A stretch of 64,000 nucleotides of DNA from DATFDN01 sp963830565 (GCA_963830565.1 CAWHMO010000005.1:248001-312000); one strand, 5' to 3'. Positions 43,803-53,467 are shown, counted from the first letter of the stretch. Program-made: numbers and translations. The notes: generated by a model from the letters alone, not told the origin.

Positions 43803-43890
43803 GCCCTCACCCTCCCACGCCTACGGCGCGGGCCCCTCCCTCTCCCGCTGCGCGGGAGAGGGAACCGAGCGTAGCGAGGCGGGTGAGGGC
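43803..43890. repeat. Palindromic element between binding-protein and permease genes
   Basis: Outer arms GCCCTCACC (43803) and GGTGAGGGC (43882) pair perfectly. Inside is a perfect 10-base stem CCCTCTCCCG/CGGGAGAGGG with a 5-base loop (43838-43862). The element occupies almost the whole 94-base gap. Placed between an SBP gene and its permease gene, it resembles REPs that raise SBP expression relative to the membrane parts; that function is inferred. Confidence 0.75.
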
Positions 43891-43891
43891 C

Positions 43892-44911
43892 ATGCGTCGG
43901 CCGAGGCGCCTGTCCGGCCTGTTCGCCACCTTCGCCTCGGTCCCGATCACGCTGTTCGGGCTGATCCTCATTACCTTTCTGATCGGCAGGGTCATGCCGA
44001 TCGATCCGGTGATCGCCATCGTGGGCGACCACGCGCCGCCCGACGTGATCGCGCGCGTGCGCGGCGAGCTTGGCCTCGACCGCCCGCTGCCGGTGCAGTT
44101 CGGCATCTATCTCGCCCGCCTGCTGCACGGCAATCTCGGGCGCAGCGTGATGACGACGCATCCCGTCACGGAGGACATCGCCACCTATTTCCCGGCGACG
44201 TTCGAGCTGGCGACCGCCGCCATCATCCTCGCCATCGCGATCGGCGTCCCCGCCGGCGTGCTCGCCGCCGCTCGGCAGGGATCGCGCTTCGACCATGCCG
44301 TGCGCGTGGTGAGCCTCGCCGGCCAGTCGATCCCGGTTTTCGTGCTCGGGCTGGTGTTCCTGCTCGTCTTCTACGTCAAGCTCGGCATCGCGCCGGGCAC
44401 CGGGCAGCTCGATGTCATGTACGAGGGCATGGTGCCGCGCGTGACCGGGATGATGGTGGTCGATAGCGCGCTTGCCGGCGAGTGGGACGTGTTCCGCGAC
44501 GCGCTGGCGCATCTGGCGTTGCCGACTCTGGTGCTCGCCTATTTCAGCCTCGCCTACATCACCCGCATGACCCGTGCCTTCATGCTGGACGCGCTGGCCG
44601 GCGAGTACATCGTGACCGCGCGCGCCAAGGGCTTGTCGGGGACGCGCATCCTGTGGCGGCACGCCTTCGCCAACATCGCCGTGCCGCTGGTGACGGTGAT
44701 CGCGCTCGCCTACGCCGGATTGCTGGAGGGCGCGGTGCTGACCGAGACGGTGTTCTCCTGGCCGGGGATCGGGCTCTACCTCACCGTCTCGCTGCTCAAC
44801 GCCGACATGGACGCGGTGCTGGGGGCGACGCTGGTGATCGGACTGATCTACGTGATCCTCAATCTGCTGGCCGATCTTTCGTATCGCATCCTGGACCCGC
44901 GCACGCGATGA
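43892..44911 (+). CDS. Peptide ABC transporter permease (DppB-like)
   Basis: The 339-residue inner-membrane protein has about six TM helices. DppB hallmarks are RLRGELGLDRPLPVQFG-like VRGELGLDRPLPVQFGIYL, the conserved Arg-rich RMTRAFMLDALAGEYIVTARAKGLSGTRI coupling loop and the ETVFSWPGIGLYL segment. Its stop overlaps the start of the next permease (ATGA). The start at 43892 immediately follows the palindromic element. Confidence 0.92.
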   Translation: MRRPRRLSGLFATFASVPITLFGLILITFLIGRVMPIDPVIAIVGDHAPPDVIARVRGELGLDRPLPVQFGIYLARLLHGNLGRSVMTTHPVTEDIATYFPATFELATAAIILAIAIGVPAGVLAAARQGSRFDHAVRVVSLAGQSIPVFVLGLVFLLVFYVKLGIAPGTGQLDVMYEGMVPRVTGMMVVDSALAGEWDVFRDALAHLALPTLVLAYFSLAYITRMTRAFMLDALAGEYIVTARAKGLSGTRILWRHAFANIAVPLVTVIALAYAGLLEGAVLTETVFSWPGIGLYLTVSLLNADMDAVLGATLVIGLIYVILNLLADLSYRILDPRTR

Positions 44912-45804
44912 GCCAGACCCGATCCTGGCTGCTGACCGACGCCCCCGCCTCACGTCGGCAGGCGGCCTGGGGCGGGCGCTACCGGGCCTGGCTGTTGTTC
45001 CGCCGCAATCATCTGGCGCTCGCCGGGCTGGTCACCGTGCTGGTCCTGATCGTCGCCTCGCTCGCCGCGCCGGTGCTGACCGGCCAGAGCCCGGACGCGC
45101 AGAACCTCGCCGACCGGCTCGCGCCGCCTTCCGCGCGGCACTGGCTGGGCACCGACGAGTTGGGGCGGGATCTCTATGCGCGCGTACTGTATGGCGGGCG
45201 GATCACGCTGGGGATGGTGGTCGCGATCGTCGGGATGGTGGCCCCGGTGGGGCTGATCGTCGGCTGCGTCGCCGGCTATTTCGGCGGCCTGGCGGACCGG
45301 CTGCTGATGCGCGTGACGGATGTCTTCCTCGCGTTTCCGCGCTTGATCCTGGCGCTCGCCTTCGTCGCCGCGCTGCGGCCGGGGATCGCCAGCGCCGTGT
45401 TCGCCATCGCGCTGACGTCCTGGCCGCCTTACGCAAGGCTCGCGCGGGCCGACACGCTGAGCGTGCGCAACGCCGACTTCGTCGCCGCCATCCGCCTGAC
45501 CGGGGCCGCGGCGCCGCGCATCGTGCTGCGCCATGTCATGCCGCTCGCCGTGTCCTCGGTCATCGTGCGCGTGACCTTGGACATGAGCGCGATCATCCTG
45601 ACCGCCGCCGGTCTGGGCTTCCTCGGCATGGGCGCGCAGCCGCCGACGCCCGAATGGGGCACCATGATCGCGGCGACGCGCGGCTACATCCTGGAGCAGT
45701 GGTGGGTGCCGACGATCCCCGGCGTGGCGATCTTCCTCGCCGCGCTCGCATTCAACCTGCTGGGCGACGGGCTGCGCGACGTGCTCGATCCGAAGCAGCG
45801 CTGA
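44908..45804 (+). CDS. Peptide ABC transporter permease (DppC-like)
   Basis: The 298-residue permease starts with a cytoplasmic segment and the DppC signature FRRNHLALAGLVTVLVLIVASL. It continues with HWLGTDELGRDLYARVLYGGRITL, the coupling region VRNADFVAAIRLTGAAAPRIVLRHVMP and LGFLGMGAQPPTPEWGTMI. The ATG overlaps the dppB-like stop, so the two permeases are made together. Confidence 0.93.
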   Translation: MSQTRSWLLTDAPASRRQAAWGGRYRAWLLFRRNHLALAGLVTVLVLIVASLAAPVLTGQSPDAQNLADRLAPPSARHWLGTDELGRDLYARVLYGGRITLGMVVAIVGMVAPVGLIVGCVAGYFGGLADRLLMRVTDVFLAFPRLILALAFVAALRPGIASAVFAIALTSWPPYARLARADTLSVRNADFVAAIRLTGAAAPRIVLRHVMPLAVSSVIVRVTLDMSAIILTAAGLGFLGMGAQPPTPEWGTMIAATRGYILEQWWVPTIPGVAIFLAALAFNLLGDGLRDVLDPKQR

Positions 45805-45807
45805 GCC

Positions 45808-46641
45808 ATGCTGGTCGAGATGCGCGGCCTCCGCGTCGCCTTCCCCACTCCGACCGGGCCGGCGGAGGCGGTCCGCGGGGTCTCGCTCGCGCTCGGGCGC
45901 GAAAAGCTCGGCATCGTCGGCGAGAGCGGGTCGGGCAAGTCGCTGACCGCGCGCGCCATCCTGAGGCTGCTGCCGCGCGCCGCGCGGCTTGAAGCCGAAC
46001 GCCTCGCCTTCGACGGCATCGACGTGCTGAAGGCCAGCGAGCGCACCATGCGCCGCATCCGTGGCCGCCGTGCCGGACTGATCCTGCAGGACCCGAAATT
46101 CTCGTTGAACCCGGTGATGACGGTGGGAGCGCAAGTGGCGGAAGCTTGGCGGCTGCACACCGGCGGCTCCCGCCACGCCGCAAGGCGGGCGGCGGTCGCG
46201 CTGCTCGATCAGGTGCTGATCCGCGACCCGGCCCACGTCGCGCAACTGTATCCGCACGAGCTGTCGGGCGGCATGGGCCAGCGAGTGATGATCGCGATGA
46301 TGCTCGCCCCAGACCCCGAGCTGCTCATCGCCGACGAGCCAACCAGCGCGCTGGACGCCACGGTGCAGGCCGAGATCCTGCGCCTGATCGAGGACCTGGT
46401 GTCGCGCCGCGGCATGGGCCTGATCCTGATAAGCCACGACCTGCCGCTGGTTTCGCATTTCTGCGACCGGGTGATGGTGATGTATGCGGGCACGGTGCTG
46501 GAGGAGCTGCCGGCCGGGGAGCTGGCGCGCGCCCGCCACCCCTACACGCGTGGCCTGCTCGCCTGCCTGCCATCGCTGACGCATCCGCGCGCGCGGCTCG
46601 CGACGCTGACGCGCGATCCGACCTGGGCCGAGCCGCGATGA
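45808..46641 (+). CDS. Peptide ABC transporter ATPase (DppD-like)
   Basis: The 277-residue ATPase has Walker A GESGSGKSL, the Q-loop LILQDPKFSLNPVMTVG, signature LSGGMGQRVMIAMML and Walker B LLIADEPTSALD. It ends ARLATLTRDPTWAEPR, shorter than the roughly 320-residue DppD forms. Its last codons, together with the first bases of a vestigial ATP-binding-protein start (MIGVRGL at 46638), recur at 48047, evidence that the MFS gene was inserted between this gene and its ATPase partner. Confidence 0.92.
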   Translation: MLVEMRGLRVAFPTPTGPAEAVRGVSLALGREKLGIVGESGSGKSLTARAILRLLPRAARLEAERLAFDGIDVLKASERTMRRIRGRRAGLILQDPKFSLNPVMTVGAQVAEAWRLHTGGSRHAARRAAVALLDQVLIRDPAHVAQLYPHELSGGMGQRVMIAMMLAPDPELLIADEPTSALDATVQAEILRLIEDLVSRRGMGLILISHDLPLVSHFCDRVMVMYAGTVLEELPAGELARARHPYTRGLLACLPSLTHPRARLATLTRDPTWAEPR

Positions 46642-46644
46642 TCG
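46625..46644 (+). repeat. 20-base direct repeat, left copy (dppD 3' end/dppF 5' start junction)
   Basis: These 20 bases, which encode the AEPR stop of the DppD-like protein and an overlapping ATG, are identical to 48047-48066. The short frame that starts here reads MIGVRGL, close to MIEVRDL of the DppF-like protein, then degenerates. The simplest reading is that this was the original dppD-dppF overlap. Confidence 0.75.
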
Positions 46645-46732
46645 GGGTGCGAGGGCTGGATTTCCTCGACGCGCTCGGCAAGACTTTCCGCAAGGGATGG
46701 TTGGGAACACGCGCCATCCGGGAGGAATGGTC

Positions 46733-48040
46733 ATGAGCCGAACCCAGGCGTCTCCTCGCGTGCGGCGAGTGCAGCGATCGGCGCTGACGATGCTGGTGAT
46801 CGCCGGCACGCTGAACTATCTCGACCGCTCCACGCTTTCGATCGCCAATCCCTTGATCCGACAGGAGCTCGGCCTCTCGGTCGCGGATATGGGGCTGCTG
46901 CTTTCGGCGTTCCTCTGGGCGTATGCGTTCTCGCAGCTGCCGGGCGGCGCTCTGGTCGATCGGGTCGGGCCGCACCGCCTGCTCGCCGCCGGGCTGGGGC
47001 TTTGGTCGCTGGCCCAGACGGCGGCGGGGTTCGTCACCAGCTTCTGGCAGTTCTCCCTCGCCCGCGTGTTCCTCGGGATGGGGGAGGCGCCGATGTTCTC
47101 GTCCGCCGTGCGCGTGGTGCGGGACTGGTACGGTGTTCGTGATCGCGGGCTGCCGACCGGGATCTGGAACTGCACCTCCTCGCTCGGACCGGCGATTGCG
47201 CCGCCGATCCTGACCGCGCTGATGCTGGGGTTCGGATGGCGCTGGATGTTCATCGTAATGGGCGTGGTCGGGCTGGCGGTCACCGCGCTGTGGTACGTGA
47301 AATACCGCGATGCCGCGGAATATGCGTTCGAACCGGAAGAGCAGCGCTATCTGCAGGAAGGCGAAGAGGCTCCTGCCGCCAACCGTGTCACCTTGAGCGA
47401 GTGGGCCCAGCTGTTCCGCTTCCGCACCACCTGGGGGTTGATCCTGGGTTTCTTCGGCGTCGTGTACATGGGCTGGCTGTACCTGGCCTGGCTGCCCGGG
47501 TACTTCGAGATGCAGCGCCACATGTCGATCCCGAAGACCGGATGGGTCTCGGCGATTCCGTTCGCGTTCGGCGTGGTGGGCAGCATCGGCGGCGGCGCAA
47601 TCGCCGACCGGCTGATGGCGGCCGGGTTCTCCCCGATCAACAGTCGCAAGGTGCCGGTCATCGTCGGGCTGCTGGGCATGGCCGGGTTCACCATCGTGGC
47701 GGCGGAGACGCCCAGCAACACGATAGCGGTGGCGTGCATCTCGGCCGCGCTGATGTTCGGGGCCGCCGCGAGCGGGATGTCCTGGGCCCTGGCGAGCGTC
47801 GCCGCGCCGTCCAACTGCACCGCGTCGTTGGGCGCGATCCAGAATTTCGGCGGCTATTTGGGTGGGGCGCTGGCGCCCACCATCACCGGGTTCATCGTGC
47901 AGGGCACCGGCAGCTTCGTGCCCGCGCTGCTGGTGAGCGCGGGGATCGGGCTCGTCTCGGCACTGATGTACCTGGTGGTGATCCGCTCCGAGCCGATTAC
48001 CTCGTCCGAGCTGGGCGTGGTGGCGCACCCGGCGTTGTGA
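46733..48040 (+). CDS. MFS transporter, anion/hexuronate (ACS-like) type
   Basis: The 435-residue protein has 12 predicted TM helices. Features are TLNYLDRSTLSIANPLIRQELGLS, the WAYAFSQLPGGALVDRVGPHRL loop between helices 2 and 3, the LGMGEAPMF segment and the GPAIAPPILTALML stretch, all typical of the anion:cation symporter branch (organic acids, sugar acids). The ATG at 46733 follows GGGAGG. It sits inside the peptide-transporter operon, flanked by a 20-base direct repeat of the dppD-dppF junction, so it is probably a later insertion. Confidence 0.9.
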   Translation: MSRTQASPRVRRVQRSALTMLVIAGTLNYLDRSTLSIANPLIRQELGLSVADMGLLLSAFLWAYAFSQLPGGALVDRVGPHRLLAAGLGLWSLAQTAAGFVTSFWQFSLARVFLGMGEAPMFSSAVRVVRDWYGVRDRGLPTGIWNCTSSLGPAIAPPILTALMLGFGWRWMFIVMGVVGLAVTALWYVKYRDAAEYAFEPEEQRYLQEGEEAPAANRVTLSEWAQLFRFRTTWGLILGFFGVVYMGWLYLAWLPGYFEMQRHMSIPKTGWVSAIPFAFGVVGSIGGGAIADRLMAAGFSPINSRKVPVIVGLLGMAGFTIVAAETPSNTIAVACISAALMFGAAASGMSWALASVAAPSNCTASLGAIQNFGGYLGGALAPTITGFIVQGTGSFVPALLVSAGIGLVSALMYLVVIRSEPITSSELGVVAHPAL

Positions 48041-48046
48041 CGGGGC

Positions 48047-48059
48047 GGGCCGAGCCGCG

Positions 48060-48066
<7 letters not shown>
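48047..48066 (+). repeat. 20-base direct repeat, right copy (start of dppF-like gene)
   Basis: This is identical to 46625-46644. Here the bases before the ATG still spell the AEPR-stop tail of the DppD-like gene although no DppD coding region precedes them, which identifies it as a duplicated junction. Confidence 0.75.
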
Positions 48067-48818
<752 letters not shown>

Positions 48819-48864
48819 TTGTGCAGAATTGGACGATATTCCGGTTCGCCACGGAGTTCGGATC

Positions 48865-49392
48865 ATGCCTAGGGTCGCCCGAGTTGCGCGCACCGCGATC
48901 ACCACAGGCCCCGATCAGATCGACGCCTCCCGCTTCAGGCCGGAGAACCGACGCCGGCTCAGCGCCCCGGCATTACGGACCTTCCTGGAGATCGCCGATC
49001 GCTGGGGATTGATGGAGGAGGACCGGCGGCTGATCCTCGGCCTGCCGTCGCGTTCCACCTATCACAACTGGGCGCGGACGGTCCGCGCGAATGGCGACAT
49101 CACCCTGGATGTGGATGTGCTGGTCCGGCTCTCGGCGGTGCTCGGCATCTACCAGGCCTTGCGCATCCTCCATCTCACCGAGCAGGACGGAGCCGATTGG
49201 CTGCGGCGCCCGCACGCGGCACCGGCGTTCGGCGGCCAACCGCCAATGGCGCTGCTGACCAGCGGCACCCAGGACGGGCTGCTCACGGTCCGGCGCTTCC
49301 TCGATGCCGCGCGCGGCGGGGTGTACATGCCGCCCAATGCGGTGGATGCCGCATTCACGCCCTACACCGACGCCGACATCGCCCTGACGTGA
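48865..49392 (+). CDS. Antitoxin, Xre/MbcA/ParS type (DUF2384)
   Basis: The 175-residue protein has an N-terminal helical DNA-binding part (LRTFLEIADRWGLMEEDRRLILGLPSRSTYHNW) and the toxin-binding MbcA/ParS domain (LDVDVLVRLSAVLGIYQALRILH). Near the C-terminus comes LTSGTQDGLLTVRRFLDAARGG, which would plug the RES toxin active site. The ATG is at 48865. The stop overlaps the GTG of the RES gene (GTGA), so the pair is translationally coupled. Confidence 0.88.
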   Translation: MPRVARVARTAITTGPDQIDASRFRPENRRRLSAPALRTFLEIADRWGLMEEDRRLILGLPSRSTYHNWARTVRANGDITLDVDVLVRLSAVLGIYQALRILHLTEQDGADWLRRPHAAPAFGGQPPMALLTSGTQDGLLTVRRFLDAARGGVYMPPNAVDAAFTPYTDADIALT

Positions 49393-50060
49393 ACCAGGCG
49401 CGCGCGCCGGCGCCGCACCCTTCGCTTCGGCTCATTCCCTCGCGGTTCCCGCCCGTCGCGCCGTTCGAGACCGTCGCGACGGCGGCCGACCTGGCGGCGG
49501 TGATGGAGCTTGTCGGCTGGACCAACGACCGGCTGCTCGCCGAGCGGGCCGCCCGGCTGCCGCGCGAGGAATGGGTGTACGGTCGCTCCAACGCCAGCAT
49601 TGTCATGGCCGCTTTCCTGCACGTCGCGCCGGGTGGCATGCGCTTCAACGGCCCGGATCTCGGCGCCTGGTACGCCGCCGCCGCGCTGGTCACGGCGGCG
49701 GCCGAAGTCGGGCATCATCTGCGGCGCGAGGCGGTCGCCACCGGGCTGGCCGAGATGCGTCGGCAGTACCGATGCTATGCGGCGCGACTGGAAGGTGCCT
49801 ATCTGGACATTCGCGGGCAGGAGCGCGCTCGGCCGGACATCTATGCACCCGACAGCTACGTCGCCTCGCAGATGTTCGGGGAAGCGGAGCGAGCGTCCGG
49901 AGGCGCCGGCATCCTGTACGACAGCGTGCGCCACAGGGGCGGCCTGAACGTCGTCGCGCACCGGCCGCGCAACGTGCTGGACGTGATTCAGGCCGACCAT
50001 TTCGAGATCGCGGTGCGCGCGGCCGAGCGGCGCATCGACGTGCGGAGGCTGACGGCTTAG
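49389..50060 (+). CDS. RES-domain toxin (NAD-consuming/ADP-ribosylating family)
   Basis: The 223-residue protein contains the RES fold: LRLIPSRFPPVAPFE, WVYGRSNASIVMAAFLHVAPGGMRFNG, ALVTAAAEVGHHLRREA and GILYDSVRHRGGLNVV. RES toxins such as MbcT degrade NAD, and ParT modifies a metabolic enzyme; which applies here is unknown. The GTG start at 49389 overlaps the antitoxin stop. Both genes are intact. Confidence 0.88.
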   Translation: MNQARAPAPHPSLRLIPSRFPPVAPFETVATAADLAAVMELVGWTNDRLLAERAARLPREEWVYGRSNASIVMAAFLHVAPGGMRFNGPDLGAWYAAAALVTAAAEVGHHLRREAVATGLAEMRRQYRCYAARLEGAYLDIRGQERARPDIYAPDSYVASQMFGEAERASGGAGILYDSVRHRGGLNVVAHRPRNVLDVIQADHFEIAVRAAERRIDVRRLTA

Positions 50061-50068
50061 GAGGCGGT

Positions 50069-51356
50069 ATGGCGACGATCGAGTGGGCGGCGCTGCTTGC
50101 GGCGGTTGAGGCGGAGCGGGCAGCGCGCCATCGCGCTGTTCGATCGGTTGCGCGAGGATGGCGCCGACCCGCCGGGCGTCTCGCGCGACCCGTACGGCGC
50201 CGGCGAGCAGCGCGCGCACGCGACAATCGTCGCCGAGGCCGAGCGCCTGGGCCTGGAGGTTTCGCGCGATGCCGCCGCCAATCTCTACATGACACTGCCG
50301 GGGCGCGACCGCGCCGCGCCCGTTGTCATGACGGGCTCGCATCTCAATTCCGTCCCGCATGGCGGCAATTTCGACGGCGCGGCCGGCGTCGTCGCGGGAC
50401 TTCTCGCCGTGGCCGCGCTGCGCAGGCTCGGCCTCACGCCATCCTGCGATTTGACGGTCATGGCGATCCGCGCCGAGGAGAGCATCTGGTTCCAGGTCTC
50501 CTATATCGGCAGCCGGGGTGCCCTGGGCATGTTGCCCGAGGGCGCGTTGGCGGCGCGGCGGAGCGACACCGGGCGCACCCTGGCCGAGCACATGGAAGAG
50601 TGCGGTGGCGACCCGGAGGCGCTGGCCGCCGGCGTCCGGCATCTCGATCCCGTACGGCTGCGCGCCTTCGTCGAACTGCACATCGAGCAGGCGCCGGGCC
50701 TGATCGAGGCCGGAAGGCCGGTCGGCATCTGCACCGGCATCCCCGGCAATATCCGCTTCCCCGACATGCGGATCGAGGGCAGTCATGACCATGTCGGCCT
50801 GCCGCGCCGCTTCCGCCGCGACGCGGCGCTGGCCGGCGCCGAGTTCGCCGTGGCGCTGGACCGGCTATGGGCGGCGCGGGACGTGCGCGGCGTGCCGATG
50901 GCCTGCACGATCGGGCGCTTTCATACCGACCCGGCGGTACATGGCCTGACGATCGTACCCGGCGCCTTCCATCTCAGCCTGGATGTCCGCGCCTATGATC
51001 CCGTGGTGCTGGCCGAGCTGGAGCACGAGATCGTGGGCATCATCCAGGGTATCGAGCAGCGGCGCGGCGTTCGCTTCGATTTCGGCCCGCGCGCCGCCGC
51101 CGCCATCGGTACGGTCGATCCTGCGATCAGGGCTGGCCTGACGCGCGCCGCCGCCGCGTTGGGGTTCCCGATGATCGAACTGGGCAGCCCCGCGTCCCAC
51201 GACGCCGCGGCGTTCGCGGCGGCGGGCGTGAGGATGGGCATGATCTTCGTTCGCAACGAGAACGGCAGCCACAATCCGCGCGAGGCGATGACCACCGACG
51301 ACTTCCTGGCCGGAACGGCCGTGCTGACCGGCTGGCTGGCGGAGGCAATCGGCTGA
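50069..51356 (+). CDS. M20 Zn-dependent hydrolase (allantoate amidohydrolase/carbamoyl-amino-acid hydrolase type), N-terminal frameshift
   Basis: The enzyme shows VMTGSHLNSVPHGGNFDGAAG (metal His and Asp), RAEESIWFQ (catalytic and metal Glu), VELHIEQAPGLIEAG and GSPASHDAAAFA, the pattern of hydantoinase-linked N-carbamoyl-L-amino acid hydrolases, ureidopropionases and allantoate amidohydrolases. The expected start MATIEWAALLAAVEAE at 50069 is one base out of phase with the main frame (LFDRLREDGADPPGVSRD). A single extra base around 50100-50140 would explain this. If real, translation would have to start at an internal codon. It lies 9 bases after the RES gene. Confidence 0.85.
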
Positions 51357-51399
51357 CCAGCCGTGTGGTTTCTGATTAGGCCGACCGCCATCAGTTCGA

Positions 51400-52797
51400 T
51401 CAGCGCCGGATGCGGTTTCCCACCACGAAGCCCAGCAGCCCCGTCATCCCGATGCCGAGCAGCGCTTGCAGGCCGGTCAGGAGATGGACCGTCTTGGCGC
51501 TCGGCTGCAGCACCACCGCCGGGCTGCCCGAGGTGGTCAGCGCGAGCAGGCTGAAGATCAGCGCGTCGAGGGGGTCGTGGGTGGTGATCCTGACCGGCGG
51601 CGACACGGTATCGTCCACCCGGACGATGCTTCCGGTTGCCAGGTAGATCAGGGCGAACAGCAGATAAATGACCAGCAGCGATCCAAGCACGCGCGCAACG
51701 CTGTCGCCGTACCCGCACACCCATTCGACGAGCTGATCGACCGCATAGTCGCGGCACTCCGTAACGGCCGAGCGCCAGCGGTGCGCGGCGGCGGCCTCGC
51801 GGGCACGCCGGAGCGCCTCGTGCTTGCCCATCACCCGCTTGCGGCAATAGGCCCAGCGCGCGGCGGCGGAGTCGCCAAGCTCGTGGAAGTTGCGCTCGAG
51901 CACCAGATAGCCGAGGCGTGCGGCCTCGTATTCCCCATCCAGCTCCTCGCCGATCGCGCCGCCGAGCTGCTCGAACCGGAGCCGCACCTTTTCCAGCCAG
52001 GCGCCGGCGAGGTGAACATGCGTGAGGTCGCAGTGCGACAGATCGACATCGCGCAGGCGCGCTTCCGTCAGCGTCGCGTCGCGCAGGTTGACGCCACGCA
52101 GATTCGCACCCGAAAGGTCGGCTCGCTCCAACCTGGCCCCTTGCAGGTCCGCCTGGCTGAGGGTGGCGTTCCGGAGCAGGGCGTTAGTCAAGTTGACGCC
52201 CGCCAGGTTGGCGTCGGTCAGCGTGGCATCCGTGAGGTCGGCGCCTTCGCAATGCGCGTCCGACAGGTTGCCGCCCCAGAGATCCGCGCCCCGCAGATTG
52301 GCGCCTTCGAGCAGCGCGCCCGTCAGATCGGCGAACCGCATCGTCGCGCCGCGCAGATCGGCGTCCTCGAGCATCGCTCCGTTGAGATTGGCCGCGCCGA
52401 GGGCGGCGCCCTCAAGCCGGGCGTTCGCCAGGTCGGCATGCCGCAGGTCGGCATCCTCGAGCAGCGCTCCGTGGAGGTTTGCCCCGCTCAGCAGCGCGCC
52501 CGACAGATTAGCGCCCTGGAGATTGGCGCCTTCAAGGTCGGCGCGGCGCAGATTCGCTCCTCGCAGATCCGCGTGCGCCAGGTTCACGCCCTCGTGCTCC
52601 GCGTCCCACCATGCGGCGACGTCGCCCAGGGCGTTCTTCAGGGCGCGCATTGCCGTGCGGCCGAGATCGATGCCCTCCAGGGATGCATGCGGCTGGCCCT
52701 CGGTCGTCCCGAGGTGCATTCGCCCCGTGCCCTCCGCCTGGATCAGGCGCCGCAGGAGCTCGGCCGCGACGTGGTCTCCGACAGGAGTCGCCGACAC
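51400..52797 (-). CDS. Pentapeptide-repeat protein with C-terminal ion-channel-like membrane domain
   Basis: About 465 residues. Residues roughly 65-270 are an uninterrupted run of some 40 pentapeptide repeats of the A(D/N)LxG type, forming a right-handed quadrilateral beta helix. A helical linker (about 285-365) leads to a membrane domain. One TM segment is VLGSLLVIYLLFALIYLATGS. Then come DPLDALIFSLLALTTSGSP, a pore-loop-like stretch, and a final TM ending GFVVGNRIRR, as in two-TM potassium-channel modules. The start is a GTG at 52797 after GAAGGA; an ATG at 52719 is possible. Confidence 0.8.
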   Translation of the reverse strand: MSATPVGDHVAAELLRRLIQAEGTGRMHLGTTEGQPHASLEGIDLGRTAMRALKNALGDVAAWWDAEHEGVNLAHADLRGANLRRADLEGANLQGANLSGALLSGANLHGALLEDADLRHADLANARLEGAALGAANLNGAMLEDADLRGATMRFADLTGALLEGANLRGADLWGGNLSDAHCEGADLTDATLTDANLAGVNLTNALLRNATLSQADLQGARLERADLSGANLRGVNLRDATLTEARLRDVDLSHCDLTHVHLAGAWLEKVRLRFEQLGGAIGEELDGEYEAARLGYLVLERNFHELGDSAAARWAYCRKRVMGKHEALRRAREAAAAHRWRSAVTECRDYAVDQLVEWVCGYGDSVARVLGSLLVIYLLFALIYLATGSIVRVDDTVSPPVRITTHDPLDALIFSLLALTTSGSPAVVLQPSAKTVHLLTGLQALLGIGMTGLLGFVVGNRIRR

Positions 52798-52810
52798 CAG
52801 TGCCAGTCCT

Positions 52811-53032
52811 TCAGTCGGAGCCGAAATAGCGCCCCGGTCCGGTACTCGGCACAAGGCTCGGCGTGTACGGGCCCACGCCCTGATTGAGGCCTGGCATGCC
52901 GATATCGGCATCCGACGCCTGCCCCGGCGGGGTTGTGAGCCCGCGCCCGGTCAGACCAAGGCTCGCCGGGGTCGCGGCGCACCCGGCGAGCATCGCGAGG
53001 CCAGGCAACAGGAACGGGATCAGGCGCTTCAT
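52811..53032 (-). CDS. Small lipoprotein
   Basis: The 73-residue protein MKRLIPFLLPGLAMLAGC has a clear lipobox LAGC with Cys18. The mature 55-residue part is Gly/Pro/Thr-rich without a domain I recognise. It ends 14 bases before the GTG start proposed for the pentapeptide/channel gene, so the two probably share a transcript. Confidence 0.7.
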   Translation of the reverse strand: MKRLIPFLLPGLAMLAGCAATPASLGLTGRGLTTPPGQASDADIGMPGLNQGVGPYTPSLVPSTGPGRYFGSD

Positions 53033-53118
53033 GCGTGTCAGATGGGGGCTACCCCCGCGCTCGACACCATCCGTGTTCCGACCGACAGTTCCCAGGGCAC
53101 TGCCCCCGGGGCACCAGC

Positions 53119-53334
53119 TTAGGGCGAGGTCACAGCGCCGCCCAGGGCGCCCACTCCGCCGCCGATCAGCGCGCCCGTTCCGGCGTGCCCGCCGGTGAGC
53201 GCCGAAACGCCGGCCCCGGCGCCAGCGCCGAGCAGCCCGCCCGAGACCGCCCGCTGTCCAGGCGTGTAGCCGCAGGCGGCAAGCGCCAACAGAAGAGTGC
53301 CGGCAAGTGCGCGCAAGACGATGGTGCGTGTCAT
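53119..53334 (-). CDS. Glycine-zipper small lipoprotein
   Basis: The 71-residue protein has a signal peptide with lipobox LAAC (MTRTIVLRALAGTLLLALAAC). GYTPGQRAVSGGLLGAGAGAG and GALIGGGVGALGGA follow, a glycine-zipper pattern seen in small outer-membrane or periplasmic lipoproteins. Function unknown. It is divergent from the helicase gene and 86 bases upstream of the other small lipoprotein gene. Confidence 0.75.
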   Translation of the reverse strand: MTRTIVLRALAGTLLLALAACGYTPGQRAVSGGLLGAGAGAGVSALTGGHAGTGALIGGGVGALGGAVTSP

Positions 53335-53467
53335 GACGTTGTCTCCGTTAACGGGGCTACAGGAACTCGATACTGAGAGAGGAACGATGTCAGGATTGCG
53401 GCGTTCGCGAGGCTGTCGCTAACCCTCTTGTGAGCGGGCGATTGCGGGGCTAAGCCCGCCGGCCAGG

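Noticed and set aside
46638..46736. Short frame MIGVRGL... after the DppD-like gene as a real small protein
   Set aside because: Its start is the duplicated dppF junction and the rest has no conserved feature; it is better explained as a vestige of insertion.
51860..52620. CRISPR-like periodic repeats
   Set aside because: The 15-base periodicity comes from the pentapeptide codons; there are no conserved spacers or direct repeats, and no cas genes are in the window.
52022..53122. Plus-strand frames opposite the pentapeptide-repeat gene
   Set aside because: Their periodic sequence is the antisense image of the pentapeptide periodicity.
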